DNA of 34,961 nucleotides from an uncultured Prevotella sp. (GTDB taxonomy: Bacteria; Bacteroidota; Bacteroidia; Bacteroidales; Bacteroidaceae), in assembly GCA_900315765.1 (NCBI GenBank), contig ONAK01000046.1:1-34961 (forward strand). Direction: 5' to 3'. Shown here piece after piece: positions 6,382 to 14,734 of this stretch. A program made the translations under genes and the position numbers. Under the pieces are notes generated by a model. That model was not told the DNA's origin. It saw only the letters and a program-made list of their open reading frames with translations, and searched no databases. Numbering within the stretch: position 1 is the stretch's first letter; each line of letters begins with the position of its first letter.

Positions 6382-9014
6382 TAACAGGCGCCACAGGACT
6401 GGTAGGAACAGAGGTCGTGGCGCAGCTGTTGTCAACCACCAACAGCAAGATATACGTACTAGTTAGAGCAAAAACAGAAGAAGACGCCGAAAACCGGCTG
6501 CGCGCCCTATGGTGGGGTAATGACATACTTGTTAACGCTATTGGCAAGCGGGTGCACGCTATAACAGGTGACATCACAAAGCCCCTTGAAATACAGCACA
6601 TGGACATTACCCATGTGATACACTGCGCTGCCGAAACGGGCGTACAGAAATCTCGAAGTGAACTTAGAAACATCAATATCGATGGTACCCGTCATGTTGT
6701 TAGGATGGCGGAATTATTACCACAACTGAAATGTTTCATCCATGTATCGACAGCGTATGTTGCCGGCACACAAAGCGGCATCATCTTAGAAGAAGGTCCA
6801 ATGGCAACACAGTTCTACAGTCAGTACGAACAGAGCAAGGCCGAAGCCGAAAAGATTGTAAGAGCATCTACATTACCTTATATCATCTGCCGTCCTGGCA
6901 TGATTGTTGGTAATAGCCAAACAGGACACACGCGAAACTTCAACACCGTTTACTATGTGCTGAAGCTGATACTCTTGGGCAAGTTGCGAGTGCTACCACT
7001 AAGTAGTAAGCAAACAGTGAACTTGATACCAGTAGACTATGTTGCACAACAGGTGGTAAAACTGGCATTTATGCCAGATGCCGAGGGCCATACCTTCCAC
7101 TTGACGCCCCCTACCGACAGTCTGCCACAGGCAGGCCAACTGGTTGAGGCAGTAAGAGAATGGGCAAAAGCCAATTTGGATATAGATGTACCCAAGCCCA
7201 TCTATTTGCCTGTACCTATGCTGCGCAGCATAGGCAAGCGCTATAATGCACAACATAGGGCCAAGAAGCGATCGTTATTATCCAATCTGACGGCGCTGAT
7301 GCCGTATTTCTTTGATGACCATGTGTTCGATCGCACCAACACCGACTTGTTTACAGGTAAATACCAGCTTGACTGGCGCAGCTATCTGCCCAAAGAACTT
7401 GAATTTGCCTGCAGGCATAATTTTATGAGAATCAGTGATAACAGCATATTCCAGCAGGCCATGTTGCGTCGCAAGAGTCGCCACTATCCCATTACATACT
7501 ACAATATAACTGCTAAAGGCACAGAGCGCATTACCGGCCACGAGATGAACACGATGGTGTACGGTTACGCAAACCTGTTGCACGAATATGGTGTAAAACC
7601 TGGTGATAAAGTGGCACTGTCGGGTATTAACTGCGCCGAGCATACTGCCATCGACAATGCCATCGGACTGGTAGGTGCCGTCAGTGTGCCCATATATTAT
7701 ACCACCCCTGCTGATGAGATTGCACTGCTGATGAATAAAAGCGGGGTACATCTTTTCTTTGTTGGCGATGAACGCGTGATGGCAAACGTAGGAGACCTGC
7801 CTGAGCACATCAAGCTCATTCCTTTCGGTCCCCTGAATCATGAATCCATCCACCACCCCTCATCACCTCTCACCCAATATCCATCACTCAGCACCCAACT
7901 TGCCACTATCCGCTACACATCGGGTACCACTGGCGAGCCGAAAGGCGTCATGTTCAATTATAGTCAACTTAAGTGGATGGGCGAAGTGCTTACCAACCTG
8001 CTATCATGGCAGCACCGCAATAGCGAGATGCGCTATCTGTCGTTCTTGCCCATGAGCCATGTGGTAGAAGGTATACTGGCTGCATACGCACCCTATTGCA
8101 TGCTATGTAAGGCCAAGATATACTACCTCACTGATTTCCAGATGCTTACCAAAGCACTGCCCCAGGTACGTCCCACAGTATTTTTCTCTGTGCCCCGATT
8201 CTACGAAAAGTTGTGGGAACAGATTGAACAGAACCCATTAGGCCAACGTTACCTCAAGATGAGCGATGGCTGGCTCAAACGTATGATTGCAGCCCTACTG
8301 CGACGCGCAGTGCTACGTAAGGCCGGACTCGACAAATGCTCGCAGCTGCTGGTAGGTTCAGCACCAATCAGCGAGGAACTACTGTTACATTTCCGTAAGC
8401 TGGGCATTGAGATACATAATGCCTACGGACAGACCGAGGCACCACTGATAACCCTGAGTCGCCTGGGCGATAACGTCATACCCAGCATAGGCACCCCCCT
8501 ACCCGACACCACAGTAACAATTGCCCCCGATGGGGAGTTAGTAGTTAACGGTCCACAGGTTGCCTTAGGCTATTACAACTTAGATACCAACACCTTTAAG
8601 GATGGCAAACTGTATACTGGTGACTTAGGAAAAATAGATGCCAACGGGCATGTGTACATCAGTGGACGAAAGAAGGACATGCTGATCACGTCATACGGCA
8701 AGAACATCAATTGCACAAAAATCGAGCAGCGCCTGATGGACATACCATGTGTAGAGCATGCAGTACTGGTGGGGGAACAACGCCCTTACTGCACAGCCTT
8801 GTTGTGGACCACCGGCATTGTCGACGCACTTGATGACGAGATAGAGCGCATGAACCTGCAATTATCCCACCCAGAGCAGGTAAAGCGATATCTTATTATC
8901 AACACTCCGCTAAGTATAGCTCGTGGCGAACTTACCCCCAACTTAAAGGTTAAACGCAACGTGGTGATTGAACACTATCATCATGAAATAGAAAACCTGT
9001 ATACAAATGGTTAA
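6360..9014 (+). CDS. Fused thioester-reductase-like SDR and acyl-adenylate ligase
   Basis: This 884-residue bifunctional enzyme has an N-terminal part (about 1-360) that is an extended SDR of the thioester-reductase/fatty-acyl-CoA-reductase type: nucleotide loop GATGLVG (10-16), TAYVAG (131-136), catalytic Tyr156 and Lys160 in YEQSK, and CRPGMIVGNSQTG. The C-terminal part (about 375-884) is an ANL ligase resembling long-chain acyl-CoA synthetases: P-loop YTSGTTGEPKG (519-529), YGQTE (689-693), YTGDLG (752-757) and an active Lys781 in SYGKNI. No acyl-carrier domain is seen between or after them. Together they could activate a carboxylic acid and reduce an acyl thioester to an aldehyde or alcohol. 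The order reductase-then-ligase is the reverse of carboxylic acid reductases. Substrate unknown; a fatty acid is the best guess. Confidence 0.82.
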   Translation: MAEGTVLVTGATGLVGTEVVAQLLSTTNSKIYVLVRAKTEEDAENRLRALWWGNDILVNAIGKRVHAITGDITKPLEIQHMDITHVIHCAAETGVQKSRSELRNINIDGTRHVVRMAELLPQLKCFIHVSTAYVAGTQSGIILEEGPMATQFYSQYEQSKAEAEKIVRASTLPYIICRPGMIVGNSQTGHTRNFNTVYYVLKLILLGKLRVLPLSSKQTVNLIPVDYVAQQVVKLAFMPDAEGHTFHLTPPTDSLPQAGQLVEAVREWAKANLDIDVPKPIYLPVPMLRSIGKRYNAQHRAKKRSLLSNLTALMPYFFDDHVFDRTNTDLFTGKYQLDWRSYLPKELEFACRHNFMRISDNSIFQQAMLRRKSRHYPITYYNITAKGTERITGHEMNTMVYGYANLLHEYGVKPGDKVALSGINCAEHTAIDNAIGLVGAVSVPIYYTTPADEIALLMNKSGVHLFFVGDERVMANVGDLPEHIKLIPFGPLNHESIHHPSSPLTQYPSLSTQLATIRYTSGTTGEPKGVMFNYSQLKWMGEVLTNLLSWQHRNSEMRYLSFLPMSHVVEGILAAYAPYCMLCKAKIYYLTDFQMLTKALPQVRPTVFFSVPRFYEKLWEQIEQNPLGQRYLKMSDGWLKRMIAALLRRAVLRKAGLDKCSQLLVGSAPISEELLLHFRKLGIEIHNAYGQTEAPLITLSRLGDNVIPSIGTPLPDTTVTIAPDGELVVNGPQVALGYYNLDTNTFKDGKLYTGDLGKIDANGHVYISGRKKDMLITSYGKNINCTKIEQRLMDIPCVEHAVLVGEQRPYCTALLWTTGIVDALDDEIERMNLQLSHPEQVKRYLIINTPLSIARGELTPNLKVKRNVVIEHYHHEIENLYTNG

Positions 9015-9534
9015 CAGTTCACTGTTCAGACGCATAGAACTACAACTGCTGATGAATCTCACAGCGCATGCCTTAGGTAAAAAGCCTAAGCGTATATGGA
9101 CGCTATCTAACTCTGAGGCCCTGAAAGCCTATGCTGAGTTTACCAGTAGTACCCTGCAGACAGATGCTGATGATGCTCTGTTTGAGCGCATGAACACTGA
9201 GGCATACAAAATGGGGCGACTGCTGCGCCGACTGTTATGGATAAACAATGAGCCCCGTGCACAGCGACTCATTGTTTCACTCTATCATAACATCGGCATT
9301 CAGCTGTCTTTCTGCGGTAGCCAACATTTGTGTTTTCACAACTGTTACTTCAGCAGTTTCTATACCCCACAAATATGTAAAGTAGCATCTGCCCTCGATA
9401 GCGGAATCATTTGCGGCATTTTGGGACTACCGGCTAAACATCTGCAGTTTTGCCAGCGCATCACCGAAGGATGCAATTGTTGTCGAGCGCAATTAACGAT
9501 TAATAATTATGAAGAAAATCATCGTAATAGGTAG
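9007..9534 (+). CDS. Small Cys-rich protein of unknown function
   Basis: This 175-residue protein overlaps both neighbours (8 bp upstream, 26 bp downstream), so it is a real, translationally coupled member of the cluster. I do not recognise it securely. The N-terminal half is basic and helical (MVNSSLFRRIELQLLMN, then MGRLLRRLLW). The C-terminal half is Cys-rich: LCFHNCYFSSFYTPQIC, then SALDSGIICGILG, then FCQRITEGCNCC. The spacing C-x6-D-x-G followed by R-I-x-E-G-x-x-x-C loosely resembles V4R-type ligand/metal-binding domains or the L-2-amino-thiazoline-4-carboxylate hydrolase-like family; neither is certain. It may be a metal or Fe-S-containing partner of the acyl-modifying enzyme before it or the oxidoreductase after it. 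Confidence 0.8.
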   Translation: MVNSSLFRRIELQLLMNLTAHALGKKPKRIWTLSNSEALKAYAEFTSSTLQTDADDALFERMNTEAYKMGRLLRRLLWINNEPRAQRLIVSLYHNIGIQLSFCGSQHLCFHNCYFSSFYTPQICKVASALDSGIICGILGLPAKHLQFCQRITEGCNCCRAQLTINNYEENHRNR

Positions 9535-10777
9535 TGGTGCTGGCGGAGCAATGGCCGCCCACATGTTAGCCAAGCATTTCGAGGTAACAGTCCTGGAGGC
9601 AGGAAAGGAATTCAAGCCCTTTTCGCTGCCACTCGACAAGTTGGCCATGTTTAGGAAGACAGGTCTGTACTTTGACGAACGAATGATACAACTGCTACTA
9701 CCATCTATGCGTATCGACAAGCAGAAAGAGATGGTGATGGTATATGGCAGAGGCCTTGGCGGTACTACCACCCTGGCCACAGGTAATGCGGTAAGAGCCG
9801 ATGAGGGGCTCAAGAAGATAGGCATCAACCTCGATGAAGAGTTCAACGAGCTTTATCGCGAGTTGCCTATCACAACCGATCACCAGCGTTACTGGTCGCC
9901 CATCACCAAGCGTACCTTCCATGCCATGCAAGAGTTAGGAATGGATCCGCAGCCCATGCCAAAACTACTTCGTACAGGCAGTTGTCGCTTATGCGGTCAC
10001 TGTTCTATAGGTTGTCCTACGCTGGCGAAATGGGACTCGCGCGAGTTGTTAAACGGCATCAAAGTGATGACAGGCTGCAAAGTAACCCATATTGACATTA
10101 CCAACCACACGGCTCAAAAGGTACACGTAACCCGAGGATTACAACACCTGACCCTTGAAGCTGATATCATCATAGTGGCAGCAGGCGGCTATGGTACTCC
10201 CGACATTCTGCGTGCATCAGGCATCGACTGCCAACCCACGCTATTTGTCGACCCCGTGTTGTGTGTAGCTGCTCCTATGGAGAAAGCCCGTCAAGACCGA
10301 CAGTTGCTGATGCCATTTGTAAGTCGTCGTGAAAAATACATTATCTCTCCATATATGGACTGGCTCAGCTTCTTCTTCAACAACCAATGGTATAAGCCCA
10401 TGGATGGTATGGTGAGCCTGATGATCAAGCTGGCCGACGTAGAGCAAGGCGATGTACATCATAACAAGATGACGAAGATGCTGACACCACTGGATCACAA
10501 ACGATTACAACAAGGTGCCGACGACTGCCGCCAGATACTGATGGAACTGGGTGCAAAGGAGAAAGAGATATTCCTGGGAACGCTGAACGCAGGTCACCCT
10601 GGCGGCATGTTGCCACTCACACAGGCAGAGGCAGAGACCCTTCACTCCCCCCTGTTACCCGACAACCTATATGTCTGCGATGCCACGCTACTACCCCAAG
10701 CACTTGGTCTGCCACCCATGTTAACCATCATGGCTCTGGCCAAACGCATAGCTAGAATCATATCTAACGATAGGTAG
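9509..10777 (+). CDS. GMC-family FAD oxidoreductase with a four-Cys motif
   Basis: This 422-residue flavoprotein has the dinucleotide loop GSGAGG (8-13), the GMC signature GRGLGGTTTLATGNAVR (80-96), and a C-terminal AGHPGG followed by LYVCDATLLPQALGLPPMLTIMALAKRI, in which the His is the usual GMC active-site base. A Cys cluster C159, C162, C165, C169 (CRLCGHCSIGCP) is found in GMC enzymes of the long-chain alcohol oxidase/cholesterol oxidase type. At 422 residues it is shorter than the usual 500-560. It likely oxidises an alcohol to an aldehyde or ketone, which fits the upstream acyl reductase/ligase. It has no signal peptide, though the N-terminus is hydrophobic. Its 3' end overlaps the convergent regulator by 14 bp. 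Confidence 0.85.
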   Translation: MKKIIVIGSGAGGAMAAHMLAKHFEVTVLEAGKEFKPFSLPLDKLAMFRKTGLYFDERMIQLLLPSMRIDKQKEMVMVYGRGLGGTTTLATGNAVRADEGLKKIGINLDEEFNELYRELPITTDHQRYWSPITKRTFHAMQELGMDPQPMPKLLRTGSCRLCGHCSIGCPTLAKWDSRELLNGIKVMTGCKVTHIDITNHTAQKVHVTRGLQHLTLEADIIIVAAGGYGTPDILRASGIDCQPTLFVDPVLCVAAPMEKARQDRQLLMPFVSRREKYIISPYMDWLSFFFNNQWYKPMDGMVSLMIKLADVEQGDVHHNKMTKMLTPLDHKRLQQGADDCRQILMELGAKEKEIFLGTLNAGHPGGMLPLTQAEAETLHSPLLPDNLYVCDATLLPQALGLPPMLTIMALAKRIARIISNDR

Positions 10778-12404
10778 CTATCTTCCTGACATCATCCTCA
10801 AAGCTTTCTTTGTTGATGGCTCTGGCTTTAATCTTAGAGCGATACGTATAGATAGTAGTAATACTTGAACGCAGGATATCAGCTATCTCCTGATTATCGG
10901 TGATGTCAAGACGAATCAGCGCCAAGACACGTAACTCGGTAGACAAATGCTTGACAGGAGTACCATCTTGCTCGACATCAAATCTGCACTCCGGGTTTAA
11001 CAGGTTGTTCACCTCACTGATAAAATTAGGATAGATATTCAGAAATGCAGTATCGAAATGGCTATGGAACTTGCGAATACCTTTATTCACAGGTTCCATC
11101 GTTTTCAGTTCGGCATACAGTTCCTCAAGCTTACGTTCGCGTGCCAGACGGTTAAGTTGTTTCAGCCGCTGTTCACTATCAGATATCAGCTGACTGCTCA
11201 GTTCCAGGAATCTTCCTATATATTCCTCTTTTATACGATTGGCCTCCTTCATCTGAGTGTTTACACTTTCTATTTCCTCAGAATGACTGGCCAACATCTT
11301 GTTCATCTCAATAATCTTCAATCCTGCCGCATGTTTCTTGCGATACAGAATCAATGTATATACGATGATACCTGCAAGAATAATCGAAATAATAGAGATG
11401 ACCATCAACAGTAAACTGGTTCGCTGTTGAGTCCGGGTGCGTTCGGCATCGTAGAGCTGTAATATCTGTGGAGCCATACGTCCCACCTGCATCAGTCTGA
11501 TACGACTGCCATAGAATTTTGCTTCGCTGATAGCCTGTAACAGATAGCGGTAGGCATCATCATAATTGCCACGATCCATCAGAAGCTCTGAAAGCGAACG
11601 CAAAGAGTTATTCTCGCGTATGGCACTTCGCTCATCGCTAATGGCACTTAGCAATAGATAGTACTCTTGCTTTTCTGGAACACCTTTCTTTTGATAGAAG
11701 AAAGCCAATGTACTTGTTATGATACTATAAATACGAGTTCCCTGCTCAGTTTTATTCAGATATGCCTCTAAAATGCGTATAGCCTCTTCTGTATCACCAG
11801 CCTCGCAGATATACGTAGCCCGATTAAACACGTAATCGTAGCTATCCTTTGGTGCTATCTGCATCACCAACTGGCGATAATATTGCGCGCGCTTGATGTA
11901 ATCATAGAAATAATTAGTGAATTGTGCCATTTCCGAACGGTAAAGGTTCAACTCACTTTGCTGAGTATAATATGCTATCTTTTGCTGATCACTAATCGAA
12001 TCAGGGTTAACCTTATCAAGCAACCGGCGTGCACGATCAAACAATCCTGTCACAGCCAATATATGAGCCATACGTACAGCGCTGGCAGCAAAGCGGTCGT
12101 GATCGGCCGAAGAACTAAGCGCATTAACGTTCTTTTCTATATAATAAAATGCCGAATCAAACTTATAGGCTACATACTCGTCATACAGACGTTGATTCAG
12201 GTCGTACTGCTGCTCGGGTGAAAGCTTTATGCCACGAACACCATCCTTGATATTTGCCACACGGCGTTCTTTCTCAGCAGTCAGTTGGTTGTACTTTGCA
12301 ATCAAGCTATCGAGAGTATGATATAGTGCCTGATTACTCTGCTGACTGGCAGAGCAGGTTGTAGCTATCAATAGCAAAACAGGAACTAACAGGAATCGAA
12401 TCAT
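10764..12404 (-). CDS. DUF6377-type membrane sensor/HTH regulator of the starch PUL
   Basis: This 546-residue regulator has a signal peptide (MIRFLLVPVLLLIATTCSA) and an alpha-helical, TPR-like periplasmic region (about 25-325) with repeated YY, AxRxLL and EAxxIL patterns. One transmembrane helix (around LLLMVISIISIILAGIIVY) precedes a cytoplasmic coiled coil (SEEIESVNTQMKEANRIKE). The C-terminus has a LuxR-like HTH (LRVLALIRLDITDNQEIADILRSSITTIYTYRSKIKAR). This layout matches the DUF6377 regulators seen beside SusCD loci in Bacteroidetes, where a periplasmic signal is passed directly to DNA binding. It is divergent from GH97, with both promoters in the 207-bp gap, so it most likely activates the starch genes on sensing maltooligosaccharides. 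The ligand is inferred from the neighbours. Confidence 0.82.
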   Translation of the reverse strand: MIRFLLVPVLLLIATTCSASQQSNQALYHTLDSLIAKYNQLTAEKERRVANIKDGVRGIKLSPEQQYDLNQRLYDEYVAYKFDSAFYYIEKNVNALSSSADHDRFAASAVRMAHILAVTGLFDRARRLLDKVNPDSISDQQKIAYYTQQSELNLYRSEMAQFTNYFYDYIKRAQYYRQLVMQIAPKDSYDYVFNRATYICEAGDTEEAIRILEAYLNKTEQGTRIYSIITSTLAFFYQKKGVPEKQEYYLLLSAISDERSAIRENNSLRSLSELLMDRGNYDDAYRYLLQAISEAKFYGSRIRLMQVGRMAPQILQLYDAERTRTQQRTSLLLMVISIISIILAGIIVYTLILYRKKHAAGLKIIEMNKMLASHSEEIESVNTQMKEANRIKEEYIGRFLELSSQLISDSEQRLKQLNRLARERKLEELYAELKTMEPVNKGIRKFHSHFDTAFLNIYPNFISEVNNLLNPECRFDVEQDGTPVKHLSTELRVLALIRLDITDNQEIADILRSSITTIYTYRSKIKARAINKESFEDDVRKIATYR

Positions 12405-12437
12405 AAGCTAGTATCGTTTTTAATATAAATGATGGGG

Positions 12438-12469
12438 CAAAGATACAATTTCTTTCTGACACAACCAAA
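12438..12469 (-). promoter_or_regulatory. Promoter of the DUF6377-type regulator
   Basis: On the minus strand TTTG (complement of 12466-12469), a 20-nt spacer and TATCTTTG (complement of 12438-12445) match the Bacteroidota promoter consensus. The start would be near 12431, about 27 nt before the ATG at 12404. Confidence 0.7.
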
Positions 12470-12595
12470 TCAAAATAGCCATTTTACACAAAATCCGGGT
12501 TGAATATCTTTTGATTTTTTAGCATTATCACAAACATAATAGTCTAATAATCAATGTATTACATTTTTAACCATTTAGATTTTTGTTTGTCGTAC

Positions 12596-12626
12596 TTGGA
12601 ACTGGTTATTTATGTATTTACTTTTG
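12596..12626 (+). promoter_or_regulatory. Promoter of the starch PUL (GH97-susCD operon)
   Basis: TTG (12596-12598), a 20-nt spacer and TACTTTTG (12619-12626) form a Bacteroidota-type promoter, with a start near 12633. An in-frame ATG at 12612 precedes it and so would not be in the transcript, which supports the downstream start at 12648 or 12654. The AT-rich 100 bp upstream probably holds the regulator site, but no clear repeat was found. Confidence 0.65.
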
Positions 12627-12647
12627 CCAGCGAAATCAAAAAAAGTC

Positions 12648-14651
12648 ATGCAAATGTTAATTGTTAGGATTGTAGTATTAGTTGGTTTGGTTGTTACCAG
12701 CGTTGTGGCAAATGCCAAAAGCGTTAAGGTATCTTCACCCGACGGCTCCGTGAAGGTATCCGTCGGTGTGAAGAACCATAGTCCTTATTACACAGTAAGT
12801 TATCAGGGGCGCACACTTGTAGCACCATCACATCTAGGTTATGAGATGAACTATGGCAAACTTGGTGAAAATACCAAGATGGGCAAGGTTAGTCGTTCTT
12901 ATGTTGATGAAACCTGGGTACAACCATGGGGCGAGAACGACTCAACCCGCAATCACTATCATCAACTGATCGTCGATTTCAAAGAATATACAGGTCAGAC
13001 CATGCAGGTTGTTTTTCGAGTATTTAACGATGGATTTGGTTTTAGATATATACTGCCAGATAATCATAAAGGTAAAGAGTATCATATTCAGGAGGAATTG
13101 ACCGAGATAACCTTGGCTCACGATGCCAAGGCTTGGTCGATTCCATCCAACCATACAGAATACTTTGAAGGAATATATACAGCCGACTTGCTAAGCAAGA
13201 AGGACACCGTTTGCACTCCTCTCACCATAGAATACGAAAAAGATCTGTATCTGGCCATTCACGAGGCAGCCCTTGAGAATTATGCCAGTATCAATCTTAC
13301 CCCCAGAACGGGTAACGATGGCACAGTAAGCCTACTTACCGCTCTTACTCCATGGCGCAATGGCGTAAAGGTATATGCTAAGGGAGAGATGAAAAGTCCG
13401 TGGCGCACTATGATTATCAGTCATACTGCTGGTGGCCTGCTGACATCTAATCTGATGCTTAATCTTAATGAACCATCCCGAATAGAGGACACATCATGGA
13501 TTGAACCCGGACGCTACATCGGCATCTGGTGGAGCATACACAAGAAACAGAACACTTGGGAGATGGGGCCCACACATGGAGCAACAACACAGAATGTAAA
13601 GAGATATATCGATTTTGCCGCTCGGCATGGCTTTAGCGGTGTACTGGCAGAAGGATGGAATCCCGGCTGGGGACAGGGCGAAAAGATCAGCTACCTGGAA
13701 TCATATCCAGACTTCGACATGGAAGAAGTATGCCGTTACGGACTATCGAAAGGCGTTCGTTTTATCGGGCACACCGAGACATGGGGCAATGCCTCGTTAT
13801 TGGAGAGCCAGATGGAACAAGCTTTCAGCTGGTTTGAAAAATTAGGCATACGTGCCGTTAAAACTGGCTATGTAGGTCATTATTTCGATGGCAAGGAGTT
13901 AGCTAAGTCACAATATGGTATCCGCCACTATCGCCGTGTGATAGAATGCGCTGCCAAGCACCACATCATGATCGATAACCACGAGCCAGCCATGCCTACG
14001 GGATTACAGCGCACATTGCCCAACTTGATGACACAAGAAGGAGTTCGTGGGCAGGAATACAACGCATGGGACCGACGCGGTGGAAATCCACCATCACACA
14101 CTGTAACAATACCATTTACCCGTGGATTGGCTGGTCCAACAGACTTTACACCCGCCATCTTCAACTTCTCTGAGATTGTAAAGGGCACTCATCCCCACTC
14201 TACACTTGCCAAGCAGTTAGGCGAGTTCGTGGTGATATATAGTCCGTTACAGATGGCTGCCGATGCCATTGAGAACTACGAAGGCCAGCCGGCACTTACT
14301 TTCATAGAGAGTTGTCCTACAACATGGAGTCGCACTATAGTGCCAAATGGTGAGATTGGCAAGTATATAACCACCGTCAGAAAAGAGCGTGATGGCGATC
14401 GCTGGTTTATCGGAAGCATTACCAATGAGGAGGCACGCGATCTGGATATCAACCTTGATTTCCTTGACGACAATGCCATTTATAGTGCCATCATCTATGA
14501 GGATGGGCCTCATGCCGACTACGAAAGCAATCCTTATGAGATGACTATTCGCCAAATAAAAGTAGCCAAGGGCGACACACTGCATCTGCATCTGGCACGT
14601 AGCGGTGGTGCAGCGGTGAGGGTTGAAAAATGTAAAAATGAGAAAATGTAA
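12648..14651 (+). CDS. GH97 alpha-glucosidase (SusB-like)
   Basis: This 667-residue protein is a periplasmic or surface alpha-glucosidase that releases glucose from maltooligosaccharides. The start is placed after the promoter and gives a signal peptide ending near VVANA. GH97 marks are the N-terminal beta-sandwich (SPDGSVKVSVGV), the barrel segments GRYIGIWWSIHK, GVLAEGWNPGWG and AVKTGYVGHY, and the acidic motifs DNHEPAMPTG and RGQEYNAW, followed by the C-terminal sheet domain. Retaining GH97 galactosidases carry an Asp nucleophile in the strand that reads VKTGYV here; its absence fits the inverting, SusB-like alpha-glucosidase group. It is the first gene of the starch operon. The C-terminus (VEKCKNEKM) is encoded by a short tandem repeat and may be a recent slippage product. 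Confidence 0.9.
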   Translation: MQMLIVRIVVLVGLVVTSVVANAKSVKVSSPDGSVKVSVGVKNHSPYYTVSYQGRTLVAPSHLGYEMNYGKLGENTKMGKVSRSYVDETWVQPWGENDSTRNHYHQLIVDFKEYTGQTMQVVFRVFNDGFGFRYILPDNHKGKEYHIQEELTEITLAHDAKAWSIPSNHTEYFEGIYTADLLSKKDTVCTPLTIEYEKDLYLAIHEAALENYASINLTPRTGNDGTVSLLTALTPWRNGVKVYAKGEMKSPWRTMIISHTAGGLLTSNLMLNLNEPSRIEDTSWIEPGRYIGIWWSIHKKQNTWEMGPTHGATTQNVKRYIDFAARHGFSGVLAEGWNPGWGQGEKISYLESYPDFDMEEVCRYGLSKGVRFIGHTETWGNASLLESQMEQAFSWFEKLGIRAVKTGYVGHYFDGKELAKSQYGIRHYRRVIECAAKHHIMIDNHEPAMPTGLQRTLPNLMTQEGVRGQEYNAWDRRGGNPPSHTVTIPFTRGLAGPTDFTPAIFNFSEIVKGTHPHSTLAKQLGEFVVIYSPLQMAADAIENYEGQPALTFIESCPTTWSRTIVPNGEIGKYITTVRKERDGDRWFIGSITNEEARDLDINLDFLDDNAIYSAIIYEDGPHADYESNPYEMTIRQIKVAKGDTLHLHLARSGGAAVRVEKCKNEKM

Positions 14652-14671
14652 AAATGTAAAAATGAGAAAAT
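14626..14671 (+). repeat. Imperfect 24-bp tandem duplication at the end of GH97
   Basis: The 22-bp segment at 14626-14647 recurs exactly at 14650-14671 (period 24). It is built from AAAATG/AAAATGT words. The first copy encodes the last residues of GH97 and the stop TAA lies at the junction, so a change in copy number would alter the protein end and the spacing to susC. Confidence 0.8.
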
Positions 14672-14734
14672 ATAAAAACTAAAGCATCTAATATTTTAAA
14701 CTATATTTCTATAACTCTAATTTTAACAAAACCA

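Noticed and set aside
7278-7856. A 192-residue open frame antisense to the acyl reductase/ligase gene
   Set aside because: The opposite strand encodes the middle of a well-supported enzyme; the antisense translation lacks any domain pattern.
12612-12647. Upstream ATG for GH97
   Set aside because: It lies upstream of the -7 box and spoils the signal peptide.
14690-14734. TATATTTC upstream of susC as a separate promoter
   Set aside because: It misses the final G of TAnnTTTG and has no clear TTG at the right distance.
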